Source of the DNA: Phycisphaerales bacterium UBA2421 | GTDB lineage: Bacteria; Planctomycetota; Phycisphaerae; Tepidisphaerales; Tepidisphaeraceae | Length of the DNA: 64,000 bases | Assembly: GCA_002343075.1 (NCBI GenBank) | Contig: DDRH01000022.1 | Span: forward strand, 181,527-245,526 | Direction of reading: 5' to 3' | Part shown: in pieces, positions 26,104 through 35,906 of the stretch | How the letters are laid out: each line of letters begins with the position of its first letter | Position numbering within the stretch: the first letter of the stretch is position 1 | Notes under the pieces: model-generated | What the model was told of the DNA's origin: nothing | Database searches by the model: none | The model's input: the letters and a program-made list of their open reading frames with translations, nothing else | Made by a program: the position numbers and the translations under genes

Positions 26104-27264
26104 CTACCCCATCACCCGGTCGAGAAGCGACTGCAGGACGCGGCGCGAATCAAAGAATTCTTCGGCAATCTGCCGTGCCGCGGCGCAGTGCCGCTCGTGG
26201 TCGTGCCGGGTCGTTTCCAGGGCCGCGACTGCCTCATCAATTGTCTTGAAGCAGAACAACCCTTCGCCGGTTGGCAGCCAACGCTCGTAGCCGCTCGATT
26301 GTGTAATGACCGGGCGGCCCGTCATCAGGTAAGCTGCACTGCGGTCGCTAAACCAACCGCTCGGCAGTTCGGTGTAAATCTGCTTTGCGACCGTCAGCTC
26401 CCCCGCCGACTCGGCGATGAACTGACGAAACGCCGCAGGGTCCTTCGACGCGCGCACGGCATCGTCGATCAACCAGCCCGCATCTTCAAACTGCATCTGC
26501 ACCGGCGGCAGCATTTTGTCCATCGCGATGCGGAGTGGCCAAGGCGAGCGCGACGGCAAACTCATGAGCTTCATCCACTCGACCGCTTTGGTGCTGGCGT
26601 ACTCCCTACCGTTGAATGTCACTGTGCGGCTGGCTGCGTGCTCCCACTTGCCAAGCGTGGTAAACGCGCGATCATCGACAAACAAGCCTGGTCGACTGGG
26701 AAGCAGCGGCCAGTACCGCTGCATGATCGGCTGACACGTCGGAATCCAGTCCATGTCGTGCGTGGGTAGTTGAGAAGCGGGTGTGCCGATGAGCCGGCCA
26801 AACGTCGCGGCGTGCGTGAATGACTTGTAATAGTTGCGGAACGACTCATCGTGCACCATTCGCAACTGCGTGAAGACCGGGTCGGTATCAATGATGAGCG
26901 TCCGCGAAGGACGCTCATACCAGTCGAGCGGCGTCACGCCGCTGACGCAAATGAGCAGATCGGCCGACTTTAGTCGGCGGTTAATTTCAGCGACGGTTAC
27001 CCCTTCGACTACAGGACCGAACCGGTAATGAAATGCGATGTTGCCGTAGCCATAGTTTTCGAGGGTTCGTTTGAGATAGTCGACGCCGTACGCTGCCACG
27101 CCGTTGCTTTCGGTCGTCGGATCATACGGCGGCATGTCGGCGCCGTCTTCGAGATAGGTGACCTCGTGCCCCAACTCAGCCAGCCCGAGCAGATAATTCA
27201 AGTGATGCCAGGTCATCCCCCCCAGCGGGTAGCCGACGATGTATCCGGCGACGACAATTTTCAT
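26104..27264 (-). CDS. GT-B-like glycosyltransferase, CgeB-like group (paralog 2)
   Basis: A 386-residue protein starting MKIVVAGYIVGYPLGGMTWHH. Residues about 300-350 (SGWFSDRSAAYLMTGRP, then SSGYERWLPTGEGLFCF) resemble the C-terminal donor-binding half of CgeB/Glyco_trans_1_2 enzymes. It has no signal peptide or membrane helix. It is paralogous to the upstream gene (425 residues), sharing the start (GGxxWxxxxYLLxLxELGHxVxYxED) and end. Its ATG overlaps that gene's stop (ATGA). Last gene of the minus-strand run that includes the ABC exporter and the GH-GT2 fusion. Glycosyltransferase activity is inferred from fold resemblance; the sugar is unknown. Confidence 0.7.
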   Translation of the reverse strand: MKIVVAGYIVGYPLGGMTWHHLNYLLGLAELGHEVTYLEDGADMPPYDPTTESNGVAAYGVDYLKRTLENYGYGNIAFHYRFGPVVEGVTVAEINRRLKSADLLICVSGVTPLDWYERPSRTLIIDTDPVFTQLRMVHDESFRNYYKSFTHAATFGRLIGTPASQLPTHDMDWIPTCQPIMQRYWPLLPSRPGLFVDDRAFTTLGKWEHAASRTVTFNGREYASTKAVEWMKLMSLPSRSPWPLRIAMDKMLPPVQMQFEDAGWLIDDAVRASKDPAAFRQFIAESAGELTVAKQIYTELPSGWFSDRSAAYLMTGRPVITQSSGYERWLPTGEGLFCFKTIDEAVAALETTRHDHERHCAAARQIAEEFFDSRRVLQSLLDRVMG

Positions 27265-28538
27265 GACTTTCCCGACAGGCCAGACGGGAGGCTCGAAGAT
27301 GCGCCGGATGATGCGCCTTTGCCCGGCGGGAGGTGTTGGGGCTGGCGCGCCGCGCTGAAAATTGTTTCGAGCATCGGCGGTAACACACGATCGGGAGCGA
27401 CATATTCTCGGGCAACGTCGTACGCGGCCAGCCGATGCCGCGTCGGGTCGGAAGAGACGGCCTGCAAGCCCGCGACGGCTTCATCCATCGTCGAAAACGC
27501 GAGCAACCCTTCACCGCAGGGCACAAACCGGCTCCAACCCGTATCCTGCACCACCGCCGGGCGACCCGCGGCGAGGTAGCAGGCGGTTCGACAGCTAAAC
27601 CAACCCGTCCGCGGGGCGACATAGCAGTTCTTCGCGACCGACCACTCCCCCGCCGACTCGGCAATGAACTCAAGATAGTCCTGCGGCGAGAGCGAAGCGG
27701 CCCTGGAGTCCACCTGCTGCCACCCGGCGGCGTTAATCCTGGCCTCAGGCTTGTGATACCCCGCCGCTGCCACGGTAAGGGGCACGTTCACCCGTTTCGG
27801 CAGGTCCATAAACTTCTCAAACTCTGGTGCCTTTGCCCCATATTCCACGCCATCCCAGACCAGCGGGCCTTTGAAATATGTCCAACTCATGACCGTGGTG
27901 TAGGGCGCGCCGGCAGGCAATTGACGATCACGAAAAGATTGCCACGGCTCAAGCGTGACAACCGCGCGCGTAGGCCGCCAGTCAAGGTCCAACCGCGGGA
28001 GCAGGCAATCGATTCCGTAGATGTTTTCGGCGTAGGTCAGATGTCGGTCGTGCGCGCGGACCGTCTTCACCCAGCCATCGACGTTGGTGCCCCAGTTAGG
28101 GTCGGTCGCCATGACAATCTGGTTGTAGCCCGGGTCGGTGTCCATAAACACCTTCACGCAGTTCGGGCTTAGGTTGTCAGGAATCATCGACGCCCCACTG
28201 ACATTCAGGAACACGTCTGCAGTACGGGCAATCTCATCAAACTCCGCCTTTGACATACCAAAGTGCTTCTCATGCAGATGCAGGTAGTGCCATCGGTCCT
28301 TAAGCTGCGGCGCGTGCTTCTCAAAAAACTGCCGAAAATACTCCGCGGCGTAGGTGGGATCGTCGGTTGGATAGCCCAGCACCGGGTTGTTCACCCAACA
28401 CCATGTATCCTCATGGTAATAAACATCATGCCCAAGCTCAGACAGCGCAAGGAGATAGTGAAAGTAGTCCCACGCCACCCCACCGAGGGGGTGTGCTCCG
28501 ACCATGCCGCAGGTGATGATTCGTAGCTTGGATTTCAT
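27261..28538 (-). CDS. GT-B-like glycosyltransferase, CgeB-like group (paralog 1)
   Basis: 425 residues, starting MKSKLRIITCGMVGAHPLGGVAWDYFHYLL. The C-terminal half has TGWFSCRTACYLAAGRPAVVQ and RFVPCGEGLLAFSTMDEAVAG, the pattern shared with the downstream paralog and with CgeB-like enzymes. A Pro/Ser-rich tail of about 30 residues (PPGKGASSGASSSL) follows the domain. Tandem paralogs of this kind usually act on successive steps or as partners. It starts 38 nt after the ABC transporter stop. Function is inferred from weak resemblance and context. Confidence 0.7.
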   Translation of the reverse strand: MKSKLRIITCGMVGAHPLGGVAWDYFHYLLALSELGHDVYYHEDTWCWVNNPVLGYPTDDPTYAAEYFRQFFEKHAPQLKDRWHYLHLHEKHFGMSKAEFDEIARTADVFLNVSGASMIPDNLSPNCVKVFMDTDPGYNQIVMATDPNWGTNVDGWVKTVRAHDRHLTYAENIYGIDCLLPRLDLDWRPTRAVVTLEPWQSFRDRQLPAGAPYTTVMSWTYFKGPLVWDGVEYGAKAPEFEKFMDLPKRVNVPLTVAAAGYHKPEARINAAGWQQVDSRAASLSPQDYLEFIAESAGEWSVAKNCYVAPRTGWFSCRTACYLAAGRPAVVQDTGWSRFVPCGEGLLAFSTMDEAVAGLQAVSSDPTRHRLAAYDVAREYVAPDRVLPPMLETIFSAARQPQHLPPGKGASSGASSSLPSGLSGKS

Positions 28539-28576
28539 AATATCATTTCAGCCTCGATACCCAACTGCACCGATGG

Positions 28577-30391
28577 CTAGTCGCGAGTCTCTGCCTGCAC
28601 CTGCGGCTCGGGTTCGTCGCCCAGCTTGAGTTGATGCCGGGCCATTCGATAATAGACACCTCGACGGGCGATCAGCTCGTCATGCTTGCCCCTCTCCACG
28701 ATTTCCCCACCGTCCATGACAAAGATTTGATCGCAGTCTGCAACGGTGCTCAGCCGGTGGCTGACAAGCACAATGGTTCGCTGACTTTTGAGCCGCTTGA
28801 GTGTTTCGGTGATGAGCTGTTCGTGTTGGGGATCGAGCGCGCTCGTAGGCTCATCCAGCACGATGATCGGCGCTTCGGTCAGCAGAGCGCGCGCGATGCT
28901 GATCCGCTGCTTCTGCCCGCCGGAGAGGTTGCTGCCTGCTTCTTGAATCATCGTCTCAAACTTCTGCGGCAGCTTGTTAATGAACGCCGCCGCGCCGGCC
29001 AGTTCGGCTGCTTGAACAATCTCCGCCTCCGTTGCACCCGGGCGCCCATAAGCGATGTTTTCTGACACCGTTGTGGGCAAAATCACACTGTCCTGCAACA
29101 CCAGTGCCACATGCCTGCGGAGATCGGCCAATCTGATCTTGCGTACATCAGTTCCATCAAGCGTCAATGCCCCCGAAGTAGGATCGTAGAACCGCGGGAG
29201 AAGATTGAGCAGGGTTGTCTTGCCCACGCCACTTTCGCCGACAAAAGCAACCATCTCGCCAACAGCAATGTTGGCCGTGACATCCCGCAAAATCGGTTTT
29301 CCGGCATCATATTCGAAGCCCACCCGGTCAAACGCCAGCGTGCGCGCTTGCCGTGGAAGATGGATAGCGTCGGGCGCGTCCCGGATGATCGGATCGCGGT
29401 CGAGGACTTCAAAGACACGTTCCACCTTCGCCACTTCACCCTGCAAACCCGAACCGATGCCGCTCAATGCCTTCAGCGGGTCATAAAGCTTCTCGAGGTA
29501 AATCAGGAAAGTCGCCAAAAACCCCGCCGTGATCTCGCCGCGAAGCGCCAGCACCCCGCCGTAGCCGAGAATCACACTCGCACCGACGGCAAAAATCACG
29601 CCCAGTACAAGCCAATACATGATTTCATGCCAGTGAAGATGCATCTTTACCTGGATGCTGTTGCCCTGCGTGCTGGCAAATCGCGTGAATTCATCGTGTT
29701 CGCGTCCAAATGCCTGCACCAGGCCAATACTCGACACGCTTCGCTGAATCGCGGTGGTGACTTGCGCGTCGCGCTCGTAGCTTTGAATGTACTTCTTCTT
29801 AAGCACTTCGCCGTACCACCGAATCGCGAAAAATACGAACGGCGTCACAGTCAGACTCACCAGCGTGAGCTTCACATTCATCGCCAGCATGATGCATGTC
29901 ATTGCTACCAGCGTGATGACATTGATCATCACACCGATCAACGTGTTCAAAACACCCTGAAAGCCCATCGTGTCGTAGCTAAGCCGGTATATCGCGTCCC
30001 CTTGCGGCTGGCTCTTGTGATATCCGATGCTCAAGGCCTGCAACTTGCGAAACAGGTCGCAGCGGACCCGCATCATTCCATTATAGCCGATGCGAATATT
30101 GAGAAGCGTCTGGGCCGGGCGAAGAATCTCGTGCAAGAGTCGGATCGTCAGCATGGCCCCTGCCAACACCAGCACTTGCTGCGTCGCTGTCATGTCCGAA
30201 GCAAAGTTGTTCCACGCGCGGTAGATCCATTTCTCCTCGCCCTTGGAGGACAACACGCGGTCAATCAGCACCATCAGCGGCAGCGGCCACGCAAGACCGA
30301 GCACGATTGAGGCAACTGTGACCAACTGTGACGTGACGATCCTGCCAAGGTCGTCGCGAAAATAGGAAATGGCTCGCCGGTAAACACGCAT
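28577..30391 (-). CDS. MsbA-like ABC exporter (fused membrane and ATPase domains)
   Basis: A 604-residue half-transporter that would act as a homodimer in the inner membrane. Residues about 15-310 hold six helices of the exporter type. The nucleotide-binding domain has Walker A GESGVGKTT, a Q-loop at LVLQDSV, the signature LSGGQKQR, Walker B IIVLDEP and the switch His in VSHRLS. All ATPase residues are intact. Such exporters move lipid A, lipid-linked sugars or cyclic glucans. It starts 2 nt after the stop of the GH-GT2 fusion gene, so it probably exports the product of that enzyme. The specificity is inference. Confidence 0.9.
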   Translation of the reverse strand: MRVYRRAISYFRDDLGRIVTSQLVTVASIVLGLAWPLPLMVLIDRVLSSKGEEKWIYRAWNNFASDMTATQQVLVLAGAMLTIRLLHEILRPAQTLLNIRIGYNGMMRVRCDLFRKLQALSIGYHKSQPQGDAIYRLSYDTMGFQGVLNTLIGVMINVITLVAMTCIMLAMNVKLTLVSLTVTPFVFFAIRWYGEVLKKKYIQSYERDAQVTTAIQRSVSSIGLVQAFGREHDEFTRFASTQGNSIQVKMHLHWHEIMYWLVLGVIFAVGASVILGYGGVLALRGEITAGFLATFLIYLEKLYDPLKALSGIGSGLQGEVAKVERVFEVLDRDPIIRDAPDAIHLPRQARTLAFDRVGFEYDAGKPILRDVTANIAVGEMVAFVGESGVGKTTLLNLLPRFYDPTSGALTLDGTDVRKIRLADLRRHVALVLQDSVILPTTVSENIAYGRPGATEAEIVQAAELAGAAAFINKLPQKFETMIQEAGSNLSGGQKQRISIARALLTEAPIIVLDEPTSALDPQHEQLITETLKRLKSQRTIVLVSHRLSTVADCDQIFVMDGGEIVERGKHDELIARRGVYYRMARHQLKLGDEPEPQVQAETRD

Positions 30392-30393
30392 GA

Positions 30394-33054
30394 CTATGCC
30401 AGCGATGCCGACTCTTCCAATTCATCTTCGTCGACCACCGGGCGGGGCTGTTTCGAGGCTTCCAGCGCGTTCATGGGAATATACTGCGCCTTTTCGGCAG
30501 CGGCGTCTACCAGGCCCAACACAGGCGCGACGACGCGCGTCTTGTTCACCACATACATCGTCCACCAAGCGATCGGAATCAGCAGCGCCGGGCGGGCAAA
30601 CGGCCATAGGTGCGGGTCGGGAAACCCAGTCAGCAGTAGCATGGCAGCTAATACGCAACTGGCGATGGTCAGTACGAGGCAGAATTTGCTCATCATCAGC
30701 TCGACGCGCACGCGGGTCATGTTGCCTGCCCCGCCGTAGTGCTCGGTGGCGGTGGTCAGCCTGACTTTGCAGTAACGTGAGCCATAGATCTCCATGTCGT
30801 ACGGTGCCCACCCGCTATCCACGCGCGTGCGCCAGCCGGCTTCCTGCGTTTCTTTCACGATTTCCTGCAGCAAGGGCACGCGGTCGTGCCAGGTGTTCCA
30901 GTAGCGGAGGGTGCGCTTGTCCGCCGTGTCGAAGGGCAGCGCGCGGCCCGTGTAGCCACGCGCTTCGTTGTTCATCACCTTGTTCTTCAGGCGCACGCTG
31001 TACCGCGCCCAGCCGCGAGTGATTGGTTGACGCCAGTGAAGATAGGCGATTAAAGGCCGGGTGAACCAGCTCATATGCTTCGGCGGCGGCGCCTGCACGG
31101 CGGCGACGATCGCAAGACCTACCGGCACTAGTTCCATCAACACAAACACCCACAACAGCGGCGGCACCGCAAGGCTGAGTAGTCCGATGAACGCTGCAAG
31201 CATATGCCACTCGATGCTCATCAGCATCGCTGCAAGCATCGATGCCGGCTTGCGGTAGATCGTCTGAAACAACCCTGTGCCAAACGTACCGTGGTACACC
31301 ACATCCCCGCCGACGCGCACACCTACTTGGTCTGCGCCGTAAATCTTGCCCCGCCAGAAGCTTGCGCCCAGCGAGTTAAAATGATCGGGGTGCTTATACT
31401 TCAGCATCGCCTCGGCAGTGCCGTAGCCGCGCTGCTGCTTGAGATATGCCTTCACGGTGTTTCGTCGATAGTGCCAGACCTGCGCACTGGGTGCAAAGCC
31501 GATGGTTCCCCCGGCGTGTTGCAGACGCCAGATGAAATCGACATCATCCCCCGCCGACCGAAATTGCGCATCAAAGCCGTTAACCGCCAGCGCGCTCTTG
31601 CGGTAAAACGCCATGTTACACCCCGGAACATGCTCCGCGGTGCGGTCATCGAGCATCACATGCGTTGGCCCGCCGGGACTGACACCCACACAGTCGGCCA
31701 CCCAACTGCCCTCATCCGGAATCAGGTTTGGCCCGCCGATGCCGATGTGGTTGCTGCGGGTCAGCGCGAGCGCGATGTAGTAGAGCCAGTCTTCATCCGC
31801 CTCGCAGTCGCTATCGGTATAGACGATAATCTCTCCGCTCGCTGCATGCATGCCCACGTTGCGCGCGTAGGAGAGGCCCATGTTTTTCTGCTTGATGTTC
31901 AGCACCCATGGAAAGTGCTTTAGGATGTCCTGCGTGCTGTCGGTGCTTCCGTCGTCAACAAACACCACTTCAAACTCGCCCGGATAGCGAAGCTTGGCCA
32001 TCGACCGAAGACACGCCTCGGTCGTGCTCGCGCCGTTGTACGAACAGACAATCACGCTGCATTTTGGGAGCTTTTCATCGCAGAGTTGCGGTGCCCGGGC
32101 GAAAAGCGCGGCGACTGCCGCGAATGCCTGCTTGGGCGATCGATCGCGCCTGACCACGCCAAACGCCCAGTCTTCAATCTGATATCCCCCGGTAAACCAG
32201 TCGTCTGTGAAGCTGAAAATGAAAGTGCCCACAAGCCCTTCATCGAACACCGCGCGCACATGCGCCGCAAGAATCGAAGCCTGATCTTCTTCATTGCGCT
32301 CGTGCAGCGTATCGATGCCATACTCGCCGAGCATCAGCGGCTTGTCTCCGGCAATCATCTGAAGGCGCGCGAGGTAGTTTCGGAAAACGCCGGGATCATG
32401 GAGGTAGACATTGAAGCACACGAAGTCGATGCTGCGCGGCTGCAGGTATTCTGTTGTCGGAAAGTTGGCAAAAGTGACCAGGCAATCGGGCGCTTCGGCG
32501 TGGCAGATGGCAACCAGATCGTCGACAAACGCTTCGACCCTTTCCTTGCCGACGAAGCGCACAATGTCCGGCGGAATCTCGTTCACCACACTGATGGCAA
32601 AGATCGCAGGATGATTGCCGCACTGGCTTGCTGCGGTGCGAATCGCCTCGTGAGCCTGCCTGGTAATTTCGGCATCGCCTACGAAGGTCATGTTTTTTGG
32701 CCAGGCGACATCGAGAAGCACCTTCAGGCCGAGTTCCTGAGCCATGTCAAGAAACCACTTCGGCGGCGTGTGGTAGATACGGACGCAATTACCATTAAGC
32801 TTCCGCACCTGCAGGAAATCGGCCCGGGTTTGCTCACGGGAGGGAAATGGATCGCCGTCGGAATTGGGCGCAAACGGCCCGTAGGTGACGCCCTTGACGA
32901 AGAATTTTTCGTCGCCCAGGCGGAAGAACTTTCCATCGCGGCGCACGCGATTGGTCGGCGCATCGACGCGCCGCTGCCGGCCGCCGGCGATTGAACTCTG
33001 TGCCTGTTCCCCCGGCGAACCGCCGGTGGACTGATCGATTACAGCTAGCGACAT
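30394..33054 (-). CDS. bifunctional glycoside hydrolase - GT2 glycosyltransferase membrane fusion
   Basis: An 886-residue fusion. Residues about 38-320 are a GH2/GH5-like TIM barrel: the acid/base Glu lies in SVVNEI (E159) and the nucleophile in LGEYGID (E244). Residues about 330-545 are a GT2 domain: SVIVCSYNG, VFVDDGSTD (DDG 367-369), VYTDSDCEAD (DSD 414-416) and DDVDF near 503. Membrane helices follow at about 615-665 and 805-845, separated by a soluble loop. The barrel has no signal peptide, so it would lie on the same side as the GT2, in the cytosol. The protein may polymerise and trim or cyclise a glycan. First gene of the operon; 303 nt from the divergent metallophosphoesterase gene. 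Confidence 0.85.
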   Translation of the reverse strand: MSLAVIDQSTGGSPGEQAQSSIAGGRQRRVDAPTNRVRRDGKFFRLGDEKFFVKGVTYGPFAPNSDGDPFPSREQTRADFLQVRKLNGNCVRIYHTPPKWFLDMAQELGLKVLLDVAWPKNMTFVGDAEITRQAHEAIRTAASQCGNHPAIFAISVVNEIPPDIVRFVGKERVEAFVDDLVAICHAEAPDCLVTFANFPTTEYLQPRSIDFVCFNVYLHDPGVFRNYLARLQMIAGDKPLMLGEYGIDTLHERNEEDQASILAAHVRAVFDEGLVGTFIFSFTDDWFTGGYQIEDWAFGVVRRDRSPKQAFAAVAALFARAPQLCDEKLPKCSVIVCSYNGASTTEACLRSMAKLRYPGEFEVVFVDDGSTDSTQDILKHFPWVLNIKQKNMGLSYARNVGMHAASGEIIVYTDSDCEADEDWLYYIALALTRSNHIGIGGPNLIPDEGSWVADCVGVSPGGPTHVMLDDRTAEHVPGCNMAFYRKSALAVNGFDAQFRSAGDDVDFIWRLQHAGGTIGFAPSAQVWHYRRNTVKAYLKQQRGYGTAEAMLKYKHPDHFNSLGASFWRGKIYGADQVGVRVGGDVVYHGTFGTGLFQTIYRKPASMLAAMLMSIEWHMLAAFIGLLSLAVPPLLWVFVLMELVPVGLAIVAAVQAPPPKHMSWFTRPLIAYLHWRQPITRGWARYSVRLKNKVMNNEARGYTGRALPFDTADKRTLRYWNTWHDRVPLLQEIVKETQEAGWRTRVDSGWAPYDMEIYGSRYCKVRLTTATEHYGGAGNMTRVRVELMMSKFCLVLTIASCVLAAMLLLTGFPDPHLWPFARPALLIPIAWWTMYVVNKTRVVAPVLGLVDAAAEKAQYIPMNALEASKQPRPVVDEDELEESASLA

Positions 33055-33357
33055 CTGGCGAATCCGACTTTCTTCGTAACGCGGCGGCCCGATAAACAGG
33101 CGCTGCCGGGCAATACTTCCACCCGCATCGCATGCTTATTGCGATGGAGTTGGTGGCATCTACAAGCGAATCATACAATCCGCCTGCCCCGTCGTGCGCT
33201 CCTAAAACGAGCAACCCGACGGATTTATGGCGATAGACAACCATTTTCAGGTGGGGTTAGGAAAAAGTTATCGGAATTGCTCAACAGTTTCGTCCGATAA
33301 CTCGTGTCTGGCGCTGAAGTTGACGCGCCCCGGGCACTCTCCCATTATGGTGCCCCT
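33055..33357. other. divergent intergenic region with two inverted repeats
   Basis: This 303-base gap contains no convincing gene. It contains a 7-bp hairpin, CATCGCA (33126-33132) with TGCGATG (33140-33146). It also contains a 10-bp repeat, AGTTATCGGA (33266-33275) with TCCGATAACT (33293-33302). On the minus strand the 10-bp hairpin is followed by a T-run, so it could be an attenuator in the leader of the GH-GT2 operon or an operator for the plus-strand gene. Confidence 0.5.
33320..33348 (+). promoter_or_regulatory. candidate sigma-70-type promoter giving a near-leaderless metallophosphoesterase mRNA
   Basis: TTGACG (33320-33325) and CATTAT (33343-33348) are 17 bp apart, matching consensus at 5 and 4 of 6 positions. 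A start site about 7 bases past the -10 would fall 2-4 bases before the ATG at 33358, so the transcript may be almost leaderless. The 10-bp inverted repeat ends 17 bases upstream of the -35 box. Confidence 0.4.
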
Positions 33358-34227
33358 ATGCCGAACGCCGACGCCGATACGGTGGTTGAGAATTTCTCGA
33401 TAGCGACCGACGAGAACAAGCTGTCTTCGCTGCGGAACCAGCAAGTCGTCACCCTGCCGCCGGACTGCGAAGTCTGGATGACCGGCGACATGCACGATCA
33501 TCGCACCAACTTCAGCAAACTGGCCGCCGCCGCAAGGCTTGGCGACAATCCGCACCGCCATGTCGTGTTGCATGAGCTGATTCACGGCGATCACTTTGAT
33601 GCATCGGGGGCCGAGGACAGTTGGATCACTCTCCATGCCGCAGCCGAGCTGAAAGCGCAACACCCAAGCCAGGTTCATTTTCTCCTTGCCAACCATGACC
33701 TTGCGCAGATTCATGGCGAAGGCATCATGAAGAGCGGGCTGAGCGTTTGCGAGGCGTTCTATAAGGGGCTGAAACGAGATTTTCCCGAGGCATACCACAA
33801 GGTGAACATCTCAGTCACAGAATTTCTACTTTCATTGCCACTGGCGATTCGCTGCCCGAACGGGCTTTTTTTCTGTCACTCGCTCCCGACCGACGAACAA
33901 ATCGCAAGCTTCGATTTTACGGTTTTTGACCGCGAGCTCACCGGCGAAGACTACAAACGGCGGACGGGGCCGGTGTATCAGCTCATCTGGGGCCGCAATG
34001 TTACCCCGGCGGGTGTGGACACATTTGCCGATGCTGTTAATGCGCGGCTCATCATCACCGGTCATCAGCCGCAGGAAATGGGCTACGCTGTCAACGGCGA
34101 GCGGCATATCATTATGGCATCTGACCACAATCAGGGCGTGTTCGCCCCGCTGACGACCAGCGACGAATATGATGTGGATGCTGTTCTGAGCCGGATGAAG
34201 AAGTTTGTGGCCATGCCCGCCGCGTGA
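33358..34227 (+). CDS. calcineurin-like metallophosphoesterase
   Basis: A 289-residue two-metal phosphoesterase. Motifs in order are WMTGDMHDH (GDxH), LIHGDH (GDxx), LANHDL (GNHD-like with Ala for Gly), FFCHS and ITGHQP (GHxP-like). The frame is open further upstream, but ATG 33358 gives a family-like start and fits the promoter. No signal peptide is present, so it is cytosolic. The substrate is unknown; similar enzymes act on diadenosine polyphosphates, proteins or cyclic nucleotides. hisI starts 36 nt downstream. Confidence 0.85.
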   Translation: MPNADADTVVENFSIATDENKLSSLRNQQVVTLPPDCEVWMTGDMHDHRTNFSKLAAAARLGDNPHRHVVLHELIHGDHFDASGAEDSWITLHAAAELKAQHPSQVHFLLANHDLAQIHGEGIMKSGLSVCEAFYKGLKRDFPEAYHKVNISVTEFLLSLPLAIRCPNGLFFCHSLPTDEQIASFDFTVFDRELTGEDYKRRTGPVYQLIWGRNVTPAGVDTFADAVNARLIITGHQPQEMGYAVNGERHIIMASDHNQGVFAPLTTSDEYDVDAVLSRMKKFVAMPAA

Positions 34228-34263
34228 TTGACAAACCCCGCGGCCGGGCAGAGAAAGACCCGC

Positions 34264-34650
34264 ATGAAAGATCTGTTCGACACGCTAAAGTTTGACCAGC
34301 ACGGCTTGATCCCCGCGATCATTGCCGATCACGCCTCGCACCAAGTCTTGATGATGGCGTGGATGAACCGTGATTCGCTCGGAAAGACTATCGCAAGCGG
34401 GTACACACACTTCTACAGTCGCAGTCGAGACAAGCTCTGGAAGAAAGGTGAGGAATCGGGCCACACGCAGAGGGTGCGATCAATCCGCACCGATTGCGAC
34501 GCCGACGTGCTTTTGATCGATGTCGAACAGACTGGAGTTGCCTGCCACGAGGGGTATCGGAGTTGTTTCTTCCGAAGACTCGATGGGGTGATGTGGGCGA
34601 TCGACGGAGACCGAGAAGTCGATCCGGCGGCGGTTTATCAGAAGAAATGA
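34264..34650 (+). CDS. hisI: phosphoribosyl-AMP cyclohydrolase HisI
   Basis: HisI opens the purine ring of PR-AMP in histidine synthesis. The 128-residue stand-alone protein has the family features: [34 protein letters not shown] core (here [20 protein letters not shown]), TDCDADVLL (Mg2+ ligands) and [10 protein letters not shown] (two Zn Cys). No other his gene is in the window, so it is not in a his operon. Its stop overlaps the TrkH-like start by 4 nt (ATGA), an unusual pairing. Confidence 0.95.
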   Translation: MKDLFDTLKFDQHGLIPAIIADHASHQVLMMAWMNRDSLGKTIASGYTHFYSRSRDKLWKKGEESGHTQRVRSIRTDCDADVLLIDVEQTGVACHEGYRSCFFRRLDGVMWAIDGDREVDPAAVYQKK

Positions 34651-35894
34651 CCGAACGTACCTTGATCCTTTCCGACACCAATTCTGGCAGCCTCCCCGAC
34701 GTCGCCCCGCCGCCGCGGGCGGCGCCTGGGACAATCATCCTGACGATGGTTGTCGCCTACTCTCTTCTGCTTTCGTTGGCATTTGCACTGTTTCGCAGTT
34801 CGCTCGCCACCGTTGCCGGCAGTGAGATGAGTGTGCATCGCGCGATGTTCTTCGCCGTGAACGCGGGCACCAACACCGGATTTCAGACTTCGGTTACCGT
34901 CGAGAGCCTTCGACCTGCGGCCCGGATTGCGAGCCTGCTCTTGATGATCGCGGGTGCGCTCCTGAGTTGGATCGCTGGCGGCTGGCTTGTCGCGCGGGCA
35001 ATCGCGCTGACGGTCAGTTTCAAGCAGTTGGCGATTTACAGCGCGGCGCTCCTGCTCCTCGCCGTTCTCGCTGGCGGTGGCCTGCTTGTGAGCGGCGACC
35101 GTTGGTCGGCTACATTTCAGGGCATCAGCGCGGTCTGCAACGGCGGCGTGTGGATAGGGGACTCGCCGGCAATCAGTCACCAGCGCACCGCGATGGTACT
35201 GGTTCCATTGGCCGTGCTCGGCGGGCTTGGCATTACCGTCGTGATTGAGCTGACGAAGCTGTTTCGTCGCCAACTTTCCAACCACGCAATCACAACGCTC
35301 GCGGCGATTGCGGGTGTCTACCTGTTTGGCGTGCTCGCGGTGCTCACGGGGCAGTGGTTCGCAGCCGCGGTGAGCGGTGACAATTGGCGCGATGTCGTTT
35401 CGCACGCGTCGCTGCTGTCGCTCAACAGTCGTTCAGCGGGGCTTCCGGTTGAACTGCTCGGCACGCTTGATCGACCGACGCAGTGGACCACCGCCATACT
35501 CATGCTGGTCGGTGCAGGCAGCGGTGGTGCAGGAGGCGGGTTGAAGGTGACTTCGCTGGTGATTGCTTTTGCCGGAGTGATCGCACTGCTGCGCGATCGG
35601 CGGCCGGCACGCGCTTTTGCCATTGCCCTTTGCTGGATCGCCGCACACCTGACACTGATTGCCATTACATGGTGGTTGCTACTTGGTATGGTCGCCGAGC
35701 AAACTGCCGATCGACTACTGATGTTGGCAATCAGCGCCGCGGGGAATGTCGGGCTGTCGCACGACGTCGTTTCTGCGACCGGCAATGATGCGCTGATCCT
35801 CTCCGCGACCATGCTCGCCGGCCGACTCTTGCCGCTGGCGTTTTTGTATTGGCTGTCGCGCGTCCCGCAAGAAGATCAGATTGCGCTCGCCTGA
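34647..35894 (+). CDS. TrkH/KtrB-like potassium transporter subunit
   Basis: A 415-residue membrane protein with about eight helices and four pore-loop-like segments: [27 protein letters not shown] and AAGNVGLSH. The fourfold glycine filter is the mark of the Trk/Ktr/HKT family. The protein is shorter than typical TrkH (about 480), which fits KtrB. No TrkA/KtrA regulatory gene is visible nearby. Its ATG overlaps the hisI stop, so the two are probably translationally coupled. It ends 12 nt from the convergent rpiB gene. Confidence 0.8.
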   Translation: MTERTLILSDTNSGSLPDVAPPPRAAPGTIILTMVVAYSLLLSLAFALFRSSLATVAGSEMSVHRAMFFAVNAGTNTGFQTSVTVESLRPAARIASLLLMIAGALLSWIAGGWLVARAIALTVSFKQLAIYSAALLLLAVLAGGGLLVSGDRWSATFQGISAVCNGGVWIGDSPAISHQRTAMVLVPLAVLGGLGITVVIELTKLFRRQLSNHAITTLAAIAGVYLFGVLAVLTGQWFAAAVSGDNWRDVVSHASLLSLNSRSAGLPVELLGTLDRPTQWTTAILMLVGAGSGGAGGGLKVTSLVIAFAGVIALLRDRRPARAFAIALCWIAAHLTLIAITWWLLLGMVAEQTADRLLMLAISAAGNVGLSHDVVSATGNDALILSATMLAGRLLPLAFLYWLSRVPQEDQIALA

Positions 35895-35906
35895 CGCGAT
35901 CTGGCC

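Noticed and set aside
29111..30310. 399-residue plus-strand frame inside the ABC exporter gene
   Set aside because: Antisense to a gene with intact ATPase motifs; no independent features.
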